DNA of 50,774 bases from Bacteroidales bacterium (GTDB lineage Bacteria > Bacteroidota > Bacteroidia > Bacteroidales > UBA932): contig JAFWRQ010000020.1 of the NCBI GenBank assembly GCA_017519865.1, forward strand, positions 1 through 50,774. Reading direction: 5' to 3'. Position 1 is the first letter of the stretch, and each line of letters begins with the position of its first letter. The notes beneath the pieces are model-generated. The model worked only from the letters and a program-made list of their open reading frames with translations. It did not search any database and was not told the DNA's origin. A program made the translations under genes and the position numbers. This document shows positions 32,437-40,408 of the stretch, piece after piece.

Positions 32437-33843
32437 CTACTCCTTGGAACCTTTGTGGAACAGTTGGATGAGGATGGTGCCCAGGATGCCGGAGCAGATG
32501 GAGCCCATAAGGACCGCAATCTTGCCGGCATCGCGCATCTGCATCATCAGGTCCGCAGGCTGATCGCCGAAGGACAGCGTGTCCACGAAAATAGACATCG
32601 TGAATCCGATACCGCCCAGACAGGCGACTGCGAAGAGCATCTTCCAGGTCGCCTTGTCAGGCATTTCTCCGACCTTAAGTTTTATGGCCAGCCAGCTCGC
32701 CAGCGAGATGCCTATAGGCTTTCCAAGAAGCAGTCCGAGGAATATGCCCATGCCTGCTCCGCCTATGGCGGGATCGAACTTGAAGACGTTGAAATACGAT
32801 GGATCGGTTATCTCCACGCCGGCATTGGCAAGGGCGAAGACCGGCATGATCAGGAAATTGACCCAGGGCGAAAGGGCATGCTCCACCCGGTAGCTCATGT
32901 CCATTGAACCGCTGCAGATCTTACGCAATTCGCGAAGGTTGTGGCGCTGGGGACCGTTAGGGAATGCATCGGGTTCGATTTGCCTGTCCCAGTTGTCAAT
33001 CCTGGCATTGAATATGGTCCGTTTGTGGAAGAAATAGGCTTTGTTGTAGCGCGGTTTTACGGGTATGAGGAAGGCCATGACCACACCTGACATCGTAGCG
33101 TGTATCCCCGAGTAATAGAACAGTATCCAGACCACCACTGCCAGTGACAGATAAGGCAACATGCGCTTCTCTCCCAATGCCCTCAGTATCAGCGTGATGA
33201 TTATTACACAAAGTGCAATCGCCAGAAGCCCGAGATTGATGTCTCCTCCGTAGAACAACGCTACGACGAGAATGGCTATGAGGTCGTCGGCGATGGCAAG
33301 GGCCGTGAGGAATACTTTCAACGAAATGGGGACCTTATCCCCCAGAACCGACATTATACACACCGCGAATGCTATATCGGTGGCAGTCGGGATGCCCCAT
33401 CCGGAAGCAGCGGCCGTGTCGTGATTGATAAGGATGAATATGATGGCGGGAACCAGCACTCCGCCAAAGGCTGCGATGACGGGCAGCATGGCTTTTTTTG
33501 CCGTTGAGAGCTCTCCGTCTGCGATTTCGCGCTTGATCTCAAGACCGACCGTGAAGAAGAAAACCACCATCAGGATGTCGTTGATGAACTTCTCGATGGT
33601 CATGTCCCTCGGGAAAAGGAAGTCTATCTGACCATCCGGACTTGAGAAGTGCACCTGCATCGCCGTTTCCAGGAAATCCTTGTAAAGTACACGCGTTGCC
33701 GGAAGGTTGGCCAGCAGCATTGCAATTATGACACAGACCAGGAGCAAAACGCCTTGGAACCAGGGCGCATTGGATAGTTTCCTGGTAGAATTACCGAACC
33801 TCTTGATAGTCTTGTTCCAAGTGAAAATCGGTATGAGTCTCAT
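32437..33843 (-). CDS. nhaA: Na+/H+ antiporter NhaA
   Basis: Integral membrane exchanger for pH and sodium homeostasis, 468 aa. The essential Asp pair is in ALAIADDLIAI and the second site in GIPTATDIAFAVC. The N-terminus and a cytosolic stretch between later helices (KRTIFNARIDNWDRQIEP onward) make it about 80 residues longer than the E. coli protein, as in other Bacteroidota. The remaining sequence is a series of hydrophobic helices. Convergent with kbl, 6 bases apart, and divergent from cdd. No promoter motif is clear. Confidence 0.94.
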   Translation of the reverse strand: MRLIPIFTWNKTIKRFGNSTRKLSNAPWFQGVLLLVCVIIAMLLANLPATRVLYKDFLETAMQVHFSSPDGQIDFLFPRDMTIEKFINDILMVVFFFTVGLEIKREIADGELSTAKKAMLPVIAAFGGVLVPAIIFILINHDTAAASGWGIPTATDIAFAVCIMSVLGDKVPISLKVFLTALAIADDLIAILVVALFYGGDINLGLLAIALCVIIITLILRALGEKRMLPYLSLAVVVWILFYYSGIHATMSGVVMAFLIPVKPRYNKAYFFHKRTIFNARIDNWDRQIEPDAFPNGPQRHNLRELRKICSGSMDMSYRVEHALSPWVNFLIMPVFALANAGVEITDPSYFNVFKFDPAIGGAGMGIFLGLLLGKPIGISLASWLAIKLKVGEMPDKATWKMLFAVACLGGIGFTMSIFVDTLSFGDQPADLMMQMRDAGKIAVLMGSICSGILGTILIQLFHKGSKE

Positions 33844-33918
33844 GATTCTTCCTTATAGTTTTCTTCTTGTTAGATTTGTAAAGTTACGAAGAAAAACCGG
33901 ATTAATCAGAAAAATACT

Positions 33919-33926
33919 TATATTTG
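33919..33926 (+). promoter_or_regulatory. -7 element of cdd
   Basis: TATATTTG matches TAnnTTTG. The expected transcription start is near 33933, so the transcript would begin just before the start codon at 33948 and exclude any start at 33924. Confidence 0.55.
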
Positions 33927-33947
33927 AAAGTATCAATGCCTGTTACC

Positions 33948-34421
33948 ATGGTAAGAAAAGAACTCAGGATCGGATATGACGAGTACACATCGGTCGAGGA
34001 GATGTCCGCCGAGGACCGCGCGTTGTGCCGTGCGGCAGTGGAAGCGCTCGAGGGAGCCTATGCGCCTTATTCACATTTCCACGTAGGAGCCGCTGTACGT
34101 CTTTCCGACGGTACGCTGGTGAAGGGTGCCAACCAGGAAAACGCCGCCTATCCGTCAGGGCTCTGCGCCGAGCGGACGGCTATGTTTGCCGCCGGCGCGG
34201 CTCATCCGGACCAGGATATGGTCAGTATCGCGGTCGCCGCCAGGCAGGACGGGCGGCTCTGTTCCGAGCCGGCCGCGCCTTGCGGAGCCTGCCGCCAGGT
34301 CATGGCCCAGTATCAGACCAAGTCCGGAAAGCCCATGTCCGTGATCCTGGTAGGTGCCAACCGCATTCTGAAATTCGCACGGGTGGATGACATCCTCCCG
34401 CTTATCTTCGACAGTATCTAG
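33948..34421 (+). CDS. cdd: Cytidine deaminase
   Basis: Zinc enzyme of pyrimidine salvage: cytidine or deoxycytidine to uridine. 157 aa from the preferred start MVRKELRIGYDEYTS; ATGs at 33936 and 33924 are in frame but crowd or precede the promoter. Motifs are YAPYSHFHVGAAV, the catalytic CAERTAM with its glutamate, and PCGACRQ with two zinc cysteines. The stop TAG shares a CTAG palindrome with the stop of convergent mnmA. Confidence 0.94.
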   Translation: MVRKELRIGYDEYTSVEEMSAEDRALCRAAVEALEGAYAPYSHFHVGAAVRLSDGTLVKGANQENAAYPSGLCAERTAMFAAGAAHPDQDMVSIAVAARQDGRLCSEPAAPCGACRQVMAQYQTKSGKPMSVILVGANRILKFARVDDILPLIFDSI

Positions 34422-35803
34422 ATAACTCCCGAGCCGAGCATCTCCCCGTCAGGAGCATACCACACGGCGAACTGGCCGGGTGTGATGCCCCTCTGCGGAG
34501 CGTCGAAAAGGATGAACAGCCCGTTATCCCTTAAGATGAGCGTCGCGTCCTGAAGCGGCTGGCGGTAGCGGATGCGCACGCGATAGCGGCGCATCTCTCC
34601 TGCCTGCATCCGCAGGTCCTCGCGTATCCAGTGGATCTCCTTGGGAGCGATGCGCAGGCAGATGCGTGATAGTCCCTTGTGCCTGTGACCTTCTCCGACG
34701 TAGATGATATTACGGGAGATGTCGGTATCTATGACGAAGACGGAGTCCTTGTGGCCTCCTATGTTGAGCCCCTTGCGCTGGCCTATGGTATAGAACAGGG
34801 CGCCGTCGTGGCGACCTATGACCTTGCCGTAAGGATTATCCTTGTAACGGGTCTTCTTGACGTGGTGTTTGCCGGAACGGTAGACTTCGGTCTCGAAACT
34901 GATGGCATCGTAACGGATGGGTTTCGAGAGCCGCAGCAGGGTGGCGTCGTCGAGTGCATCGATTGCCGCAGGACTGTAGGAGTTCATTTTGATGCCCTCG
35001 GCAGATGTGGCCTTATCCTCTGATACATAGTCTGTTATGAGCTGTGGATCGGCGCTTGGGTCAGCGAGCAGCGATGCGACGGTTTCATGGATGAAGCGAT
35101 ACTGCGGATTGTCGTCATAGAATGCGTCGAATACCTCGACGACGTCCCCTTCGACGGGTTTGAGCTGCTGCTGCAGGAATACGGGAAGGTCGACCTTTCC
35201 GACGAAGCAGATGCCTTGGGAATCCTTCTTGTCGGCGGAAGGCAGGTCCGCTTCCGCGGCCAGCCGGCGGACCTCAGGCTTAGTGAGGTCCCCGATGGGG
35301 AACATGGCCTTTGCCAACTGCTCCTGGGAGAGCTGGCAAAGGAAATAACTCTGGTCCTTGTTGGGGTCGACGCCTTCAAGGATGCGGTAAACCGTTCCCT
35401 CCGGACCTTCTGTGGCCTCCTTGCGGCAATAGTGGCCAGTGGCAACCATGTCGGCGCCCATCCGTTCCGCTGCCTTCAGGAAAGCATCGAACTTTATCTC
35501 GCGGTTGCACAGGACGTCGGGGTTGGGGGTCCGTCCCTTGGAATATTCGTCGAACATATAGTCGACGACGCGCTGCCTGTACTGACTGCTCAGGTCCACG
35601 AAGTAGAAGGGGATGCCGATCTTCCTCGCAACCATTTCCGCCACGAAGCGGTCTTCCTCCCACTCACAGTCGCCGTGAAGGGTGCCCTCGGTGTCGTGCC
35701 AGTTCTGCATGAACATCGCGAAGACATCGTATCCCTGTCGCTTGAGCAGCAGGGCGGCGACGCTGGAGTCCACTCCGCCAGAGAGCCCGACACAGACTTT
35801 CAT
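34418..35803 (-). CDS. mnmA: tRNA 2-thiouridylase MnmA with large insertion
   Basis: Adds the 2-thio group to U34 of Lys, Glu and Gln tRNAs. 461 aa from the preferred start at 35803 (MKVCVGLSGGVDSSVAALLL), one base after the exonuclease stop. The PP-loop SGGVDSS is at 8-14, and the catalytic cysteines are C99 and C199 in QGICFVGK. Between VEGDVVEV and GKVIGRHDGALFYTIGQRKGL lie about 100 additional residues (225-325), where E. coli has a few. Bacteroidota versions often carry a shorter insertion here. Otherwise ordinary; all catalytic residues are intact. Confidence 0.94.
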   Translation of the reverse strand: MKVCVGLSGGVDSSVAALLLKRQGYDVFAMFMQNWHDTEGTLHGDCEWEEDRFVAEMVARKIGIPFYFVDLSSQYRQRVVDYMFDEYSKGRTPNPDVLCNREIKFDAFLKAAERMGADMVATGHYCRKEATEGPEGTVYRILEGVDPNKDQSYFLCQLSQEQLAKAMFPIGDLTKPEVRRLAAEADLPSADKKDSQGICFVGKVDLPVFLQQQLKPVEGDVVEVFDAFYDDNPQYRFIHETVASLLADPSADPQLITDYVSEDKATSAEGIKMNSYSPAAIDALDDATLLRLSKPIRYDAISFETEVYRSGKHHVKKTRYKDNPYGKVIGRHDGALFYTIGQRKGLNIGGHKDSVFVIDTDISRNIIYVGEGHRHKGLSRICLRIAPKEIHWIREDLRMQAGEMRRYRVRIRYRQPLQDATLILRDNGLFILFDAPQRGITPGQFAVWYAPDGEMLGSGVI

Positions 35804-35804
35804 A

Positions 35805-36710
35805 TCAGAAAAGCTTACCCGTCCATTTCTCGGAGAGGAGCTTGGCGGCATCGGCGACTTCATTGTCGCTGAGCGGCTTGCGCTTAGCAGCCGCGCCAGC
35901 CTTGCGCTCCTTGTCGAACTGCTCCTTGAGCAGGGCGAACTGGCGCTTGGTGTCCAGCGTGAACTCTCCGTTCATGATCCAGCTGAAATAGGACGGCTCG
36001 GTGAGATACACCTCGCGTGCGGTCTTGCCCTTATGTTTGCCGAAACTGATGACCGGCACCCGGTCATCGTTGTAGATGAGCCTGCCGGCGTAGTCGACGA
36101 CCCTTGGTCTGCCGCCTATGGCAGAGAGGGAGTCGACGTCGTTCTTGAGGTCGTCATACATGGAGAGTTGTCCCTTCAGGACCTCGTATGTGGCGACGGT
36201 GTCAGCCTCGGCTGTATGTGCGTTTTCGAAGTCGCCTCCGCAGTAGAAGCGGTACGCGGCCTTGAGGTTGCGGGGTTCCTTGAAATGGTAGATGGTCTGG
36301 ACGTCCACCATCTTCTTGTCGTGAAGGTTGACGCCGGTATCGCGGCCGAGATAGTGCCTGACGCGCTCTATCTCCTCTGCGAGCAGGGGCAGGTCGAACT
36401 TGGAGGAGTTGAATCCTGCAAGGTCGCTGTCTCCGATCCACTCCACGACTTCGTCCACGACCTCGAAGAAACGGGGGCAGTCCACCAGGTCGCTGTCCTT
36501 GACGCCGTTGACTGCGCTTGCGCTGGGAGCGATGGGCCGCTGGGTGCGGGTCTCATAGTCCCATGGCTTTATCTTCCAGGTCTTGATGCGCTGCTCCCCG
36601 TCAGGGAAGACCTTGACGAAGCTGAGTTCTATTATGCAGTCGGTTGCAATATTAAGGCCGGTGCTCTCGATGTCGAAGAAGAGCAACGGCCTGGTGAGTT
36701 TCAATTCCAT
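35805..36710 (-). CDS. DEDDh 3'-5' exonuclease (DnaQ-like)
   Basis: 301 aa. The exonuclease domain covers residues 1 to about 185: Exo I FFDIESTGLN, Exo II AGFNSSKFDLPLL, and Exo III with the catalytic His and Asp in NAHTAEADTVAT. The C-terminal 100 residues contain VISFGKHKGKTAREVY and a DUF3820-like fold, often fused to such nucleases. It probably proofreads or trims DNA or RNA; no polymerase domain is present. Located 9 bases after dnaN and 1 base before mnmA, so the three are likely co-transcribed. Confidence 0.89.
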   Translation of the reverse strand: MELKLTRPLLFFDIESTGLNIATDCIIELSFVKVFPDGEQRIKTWKIKPWDYETRTQRPIAPSASAVNGVKDSDLVDCPRFFEVVDEVVEWIGDSDLAGFNSSKFDLPLLAEEIERVRHYLGRDTGVNLHDKKMVDVQTIYHFKEPRNLKAAYRFYCGGDFENAHTAEADTVATYEVLKGQLSMYDDLKNDVDSLSAIGGRPRVVDYAGRLIYNDDRVPVISFGKHKGKTAREVYLTEPSYFSWIMNGEFTLDTKRQFALLKEQFDKERKAGAAAKRKPLSDNEVADAAKLLSEKWTGKLF

Positions 36711-36719
36711 ATCGATCGA

Positions 36720-37838
36720 TTAAATCGCCACTGGCATTATGATACCGCAGATCTTCTCGTTCTCAGCCTCTTCCTCGGCCGGGACGATGAGTGCGGCGCG
36801 GCGCGGGTCGGCGAATTTCATTACGAGGTTCTCGCAGGTCATGTTGGAAAGGATGTCCACGAGGAAGGGCGACTTGAACCCGATGGTGAGGTTGTCGCCG
36901 CTGTACTCGCAGTTGACCTTTTCGTAGGCGGTGGTGGCGAATCCGAGGTCCTGTGACGTGGTCTCGAGCTGGTCCGGCTTGAGGTCGAACTTGACGTGGT
37001 TCGAGGCTTTGTTGGCGCAGACGGCGACGCGGCGGATGGTGTTGAGGAACTGCACGCGGCCTATCTTGAGGATGTTGGAGTTGTTCTGCGGGATGACGTC
37101 GCGGTACTTGGGATACTTGCCGACGATCAGGCGGCAGACCATCATGGTCGAGCCGAACTTGAACACTACGGTGGTGGAGTCGAATGAAACCTCCACTTCC
37201 TGGATGTCCTTGCCGATGATGGACTTGAGCACGGAGGCGGGTTTCTTGTGAAGGATGAACGACAGCTTGCCCGGAGCCTTAACGTCGTCGGTGGTATAGC
37301 AGATGAGCTTATGCGAGTCGGAAGCCACCAGCGTGGTGCTGTCGGTGTCGATGTCGAAGTAGATGCCGTTCATCACGGGACGCATCTCGTCATCGGCCGT
37401 GGCATATACTGTGCCGTTGATGCCGTCGACGAGGGTCTGTGCGGGGAACACCACGGTTTGGGCGTCGTCACCGGCGCCTTTGATCTCGGGGTAGTCCTCG
37501 GCAGGGAAATAGGGGAGGACGGAATTGCCGTTCGACCAGCGGCACTCGAACGAACTGTCGCTCACGGTTTTGATCGCGATCGGCTGGTCGGGAAGGGCCT
37601 TGAGGAGGTCGATGATATGACGGGCGGGAACTGCCATGCTGCCTTCCTCGCTGGTGGAGTCGACCTCGACGTCGGTGCGGAGTGTCAGCTCGGTATCGGA
37701 GGCAGTTATCTCAAGAATGTTCCCGTTCAGTACGAAAAGGAAATTCTCCAGGATGGCGAGGGCGGACTTGGAAGGGATGGCCTTGGACACGTCCGTGATG
37801 CCTTTGAGCAGTTCTTGGCTTGATACTTTGAATTCCAT
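36720..37838 (-). CDS. dnaN: DNA polymerase III beta sliding clamp
   Basis: 372 aa, family length. Start chosen at 37838 (MEFKVSSQELLKGITDVSK) rather than the in-frame GTG at 37844. It forms a ring around DNA and tethers polymerases. Marks include FLFVLNGNILEITASDTE, VPARHIIDLLKALPD, and the end ICGIIMPVAI, matching the MPMRL-type clamp terminus. Here it heads an operon with an exonuclease and mnmA rather than lying beside dnaA, which is common in Bacteroidota. A -7 element TACATTTG is at 37864-37871. Confidence 0.96.
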   Translation of the reverse strand: MEFKVSSQELLKGITDVSKAIPSKSALAILENFLFVLNGNILEITASDTELTLRTDVEVDSTSEEGSMAVPARHIIDLLKALPDQPIAIKTVSDSSFECRWSNGNSVLPYFPAEDYPEIKGAGDDAQTVVFPAQTLVDGINGTVYATADDEMRPVMNGIYFDIDTDSTTLVASDSHKLICYTTDDVKAPGKLSFILHKKPASVLKSIIGKDIQEVEVSFDSTTVVFKFGSTMMVCRLIVGKYPKYRDVIPQNNSNILKIGRVQFLNTIRRVAVCANKASNHVKFDLKPDQLETTSQDLGFATTAYEKVNCEYSGDNLTIGFKSPFLVDILSNMTCENLVMKFADPRRAALIVPAEEEAENEKICGIIMPVAI

Positions 37839-37863
37839 ACTCACATAGTCTTTTGTTACTCCA

Positions 37864-37871
37864 CAAATGTA
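37864..37871 (-). promoter_or_regulatory. -7 element of dnaN operon
   Basis: TACATTTG on the minus strand matches TAnnTTTG and lies 26 bases before the dnaN start. Confidence 0.5.
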
Positions 37872-37921
37872 AGAATTAATCGGGAATAATTTGGCATATA
37901 TTTTGAGTTTTTACTCGGCGG

Positions 37922-37947
37922 ACGGACGAAACTGACATTTTGTCCGT
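37922..37947. promoter_or_regulatory. Inverted repeat upstream of degQ
   Basis: ACGGACGAAA-ctgaca-TTTTGTCCGT, arms of 10 with one mismatch, 41 bases before the degQ start at 37988. The core GACA-ttt-TGTC is itself a palindrome. It could be an operator for a stress regulator controlling the protease, which is inference from position and symmetry only. Confidence 0.4.
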
Positions 37948-37987
37948 TCCCGTTTGCGTGTAAATGAAACAACAAGAATATTCTAGT

Positions 37988-39478
37988 ATGAAAAAAGGTT
38001 TATTGACAGTTCTGGCGTCAGTCCTTATCAGCGGACTGACAGCCTATGCCATCGTCAGGAGCACCGCTCCCGACATGACACCGGCGCCCGTTACATCCGA
38101 CGGCGCATCCTACCGTACGGTCAATCTCGAGCAGACCGATTATCCCGATTTTACATATGCGGCGGAGTCTGCCGTCGATGCCGTCGTCTATGTGGCAGTC
38201 ACCATCAAGACCACGGTCCAGCAGCAGCAATACATCGATCCACTGGAGTTCTTCTTCGGCTATCCCGGCGGCGGATACAACCGTCAGCCACAGGAGCGTG
38301 AGCAGAGGGGCAGCGGGTCCGGAGTGATCATCCGTCCCGACGGCTACATAGTCACCAACAACCATGTCGTCAACGGCGCCACCGAAGTACAGGTTGTGCT
38401 GAACAACAACAAGACTTATGAGGCCAAGGTCATCGGCACTGACGAAGCTACCGATGTCGCCCTTATCAAGATCGAGGCTGAAGGTCTTCCTACTATTCCG
38501 TTCGCCGACTCTGACAACCTCCGTCTCGGAGAATGGGTACTCGCCATCGGCAGCCCCTACAATCTCCGCAGCACCATCACCGCCGGTATCGTCAGCGCCA
38601 AGGGCCGTTCCATGGGCGGCGCTACCGAGCAGCAGGATCCTTACGGGCGCCAGAGCCAGAGCAGCCAGCCCAAGATCAAGATCGAGTCTTTCATCCAGAC
38701 CGATGCTGTAGTCAATCCCGGCAATTCCGGAGGAGCGCTGGTTAACAAAGCCGGTGAACTCGTGGGCATTAATACCATGATATATTCCCAGACCGGTTCA
38801 TATGCAGGCTATTCCTTCGCTGTTCCTTCCAACATCGTCAGGAAGATCGTGGAGGATCTGATCGACTTCGGCTCCGTCAAGCGCGCCCGCCTGGGTGTCA
38901 CATACAGGCAGGTTACCGACGACGATCAAAAAGAATTGAAACTTTCTTCGCTCGACGGCGTATATATTGAGGAGGTTTCCGCCGGAAGCTCCGCTGACAA
39001 GGCCGGCATCAGGAAGGGCGATATCCTCGTCTCCATCGATGGCGCAAAGGTCAGCAACATGGCTTTCGTACAGGAAAAGGTCAATGGCTACCGTCCCGGC
39101 GACAAGGCTGTCCTGAGGGTTATCAGGAACGGCAATGTCAGGGACCTGGAGGTAGTCTTCCAGGGAACGACTGAAGAGACCGGAACGGTCACCGAGGACG
39201 GATCGGTCGCATTCTATGGCTCCAAACTGCGCAAGGCTCCCCAGGAGACCCTTGACAGGCTGGGACTCAAGGGCGGCGTCGAGATCGTGTCCGTCGGGGA
39301 GGGCAAACTCCTCGATGCGGGTGCATCCCAGGGCTTCATCATCCTGTATGTCAACGACCAGGCTGTCAACAGCCCCGACGAAGTTATCGAGATCGCCAAG
39401 AAGTCCAGGAGGGCAGTCTACATCGAAGGTGTGACCGCACGCGGAAAGGCTTCGTACTTCGGTTTCGGTAAGGAATAG
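37988..39478 (+). CDS. degQ: HtrA/Do-like periplasmic serine protease
   Basis: Envelope quality-control protease and chaperone, 496 aa. Start chosen at 37988 (MKKGLLTVLASVLISGL), which gives a clean signal anchor; an ATG at 37964 would add 8 polar residues. The catalytic triad is H in TNNHVV, D in EATDVALIK and S in NPGNSGGAL. Two PDZ domains follow: the first around VYIEEVSAGSSADKAGIRKG, the second, less conserved, near the C-terminus. Followed by rpoD after a strong terminator-like hairpin. Confidence 0.93.
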   Translation: MKKGLLTVLASVLISGLTAYAIVRSTAPDMTPAPVTSDGASYRTVNLEQTDYPDFTYAAESAVDAVVYVAVTIKTTVQQQQYIDPLEFFFGYPGGGYNRQPQEREQRGSGSGVIIRPDGYIVTNNHVVNGATEVQVVLNNNKTYEAKVIGTDEATDVALIKIEAEGLPTIPFADSDNLRLGEWVLAIGSPYNLRSTITAGIVSAKGRSMGGATEQQDPYGRQSQSSQPKIKIESFIQTDAVVNPGNSGGALVNKAGELVGINTMIYSQTGSYAGYSFAVPSNIVRKIVEDLIDFGSVKRARLGVTYRQVTDDDQKELKLSSLDGVYIEEVSAGSSADKAGIRKGDILVSIDGAKVSNMAFVQEKVNGYRPGDKAVLRVIRNGNVRDLEVVFQGTTEETGTVTEDGSVAFYGSKLRKAPQETLDRLGLKGGVEIVSVGEGKLLDAGASQGFIILYVNDQAVNSPDEVIEIAKKSRRAVYIEGVTARGKASYFGFGKE

Positions 39479-39498
39479 ACCCGAGAGTGAAGTCGTGC

Positions 39499-39538
39499 AA
39501 TTGTCGCGTCCCCACTTCGGGGACGCGACAATTTTTTT
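39499..39538 (+). terminator. Strong intrinsic terminator after degQ, abutting rpoD
   Basis: A perfect 15-bp stem (39499-39513 with 39519-39533), a 5-base loop, then T residues through 39538. It starts 20 bases after the degQ stop and ends only 9 bases before the rpoD ATG, so it also sits in the rpoD leader. Confidence 0.88.
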
Positions 39539-39547
39539 ATATTGAAT

Positions 39548-40408
39548 ATGAGACAGTTAAAGATCACAAAATCCATCACAAACCGCGAGAGCGCATCCCT
39601 GGACAAGTACCTCCAGGAGATCGGCCGCGAGGAGCTGGTATCCCCCGAAGAGGAAGTCGAGCTCGCCCAGCGCATCCGCCAGGGCGACCAGGTTGCCCTC
39701 GAGAAGCTCACCCGTGCCAACCTCCGCTTCGTGGTTTCCGTCGCCAAGCAGTACCAGAACCAGGGCCTCAGCCTTCCCGACCTCATCAACGAAGGCAACC
39801 TGGGACTGATCAAGGCTGCCGAGAAGTTCGATGAGACCAGGGGTTTCAAGTTCATCTCCTATGCCGTGTGGTGGATCCGTCAATCCATACTCCAGGCCCT
39901 GGCCGAGCAGTCCCGCATCGTGCGCCTTCCGCTCAACCAGGTCGGTTCGCTCAACAAGATCAACAAGGCCCTCGGCAAGTTCGAGCAGGAGAACGAGCGC
40001 CAGCCTTCCAACGAGGAGCTCGCCGAGATGATCGAGGTTCCCAAGGACAAGATAGCTGATACCCTCCGTGTGTCCGGCCGCCACGTTTCCGTGGATGCTC
40101 CGTTCGTCGAAGGCGAAGACAACAGCCTGCTGGATGTCCTGCCGAACGACGACTCCCCGTCTGCGGACCGCGGACTCGTAAGCGAGTCCCTCAGCACCGA
40201 GATCGAGCGTGCTCTCCAGATCCTCACGCCCCGCGAGCGCGAGATCATCAAGAGTTTCTTCGGCATCGGCTGCCAGGAGATGACCCTCGAGGAGATCGGA
40301 GAGCGTCTCGACCTTACCCGCGAGCGTGTGCGCCAGATCAAGGAAAAGGCCATCCGCAAGCTCAAGAAACCCAGTGCCAGCAAACTGCTGAAAACATATC
40401 TTGGCTGA
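39548..40408 (+). CDS. rpoD: Primary RNA polymerase sigma factor
   Basis: 286 aa, the short Bacteroidota housekeeping sigma lacking the long region 1.1. Starts [22 protein letters not shown]. Region 1.2 is at about 17-50, region 2 holds [27 protein letters not shown] and the [17 protein letters not shown] helix that melts the -7 element, region 3 follows, and region 4.2 is [20 protein letters not shown]. It recognises the TTTG/TAnnTTTG promoters seen throughout this window. Its stop overlaps the argS start as TGATG. A terminator hairpin stands just before the start. Confidence 0.97.
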   Translation: MRQLKITKSITNRESASLDKYLQEIGREELVSPEEEVELAQRIRQGDQVALEKLTRANLRFVVSVAKQYQNQGLSLPDLINEGNLGLIKAAEKFDETRGFKFISYAVWWIRQSILQALAEQSRIVRLPLNQVGSLNKINKALGKFEQENERQPSNEELAEMIEVPKDKIADTLRVSGRHVSVDAPFVEGEDNSLLDVLPNDDSPSADRGLVSESLSTEIERALQILTPREREIIKSFFGIGCQEMTLEEIGERLDLTRERVRQIKEKAIRKLKKPSASKLLKTYLG

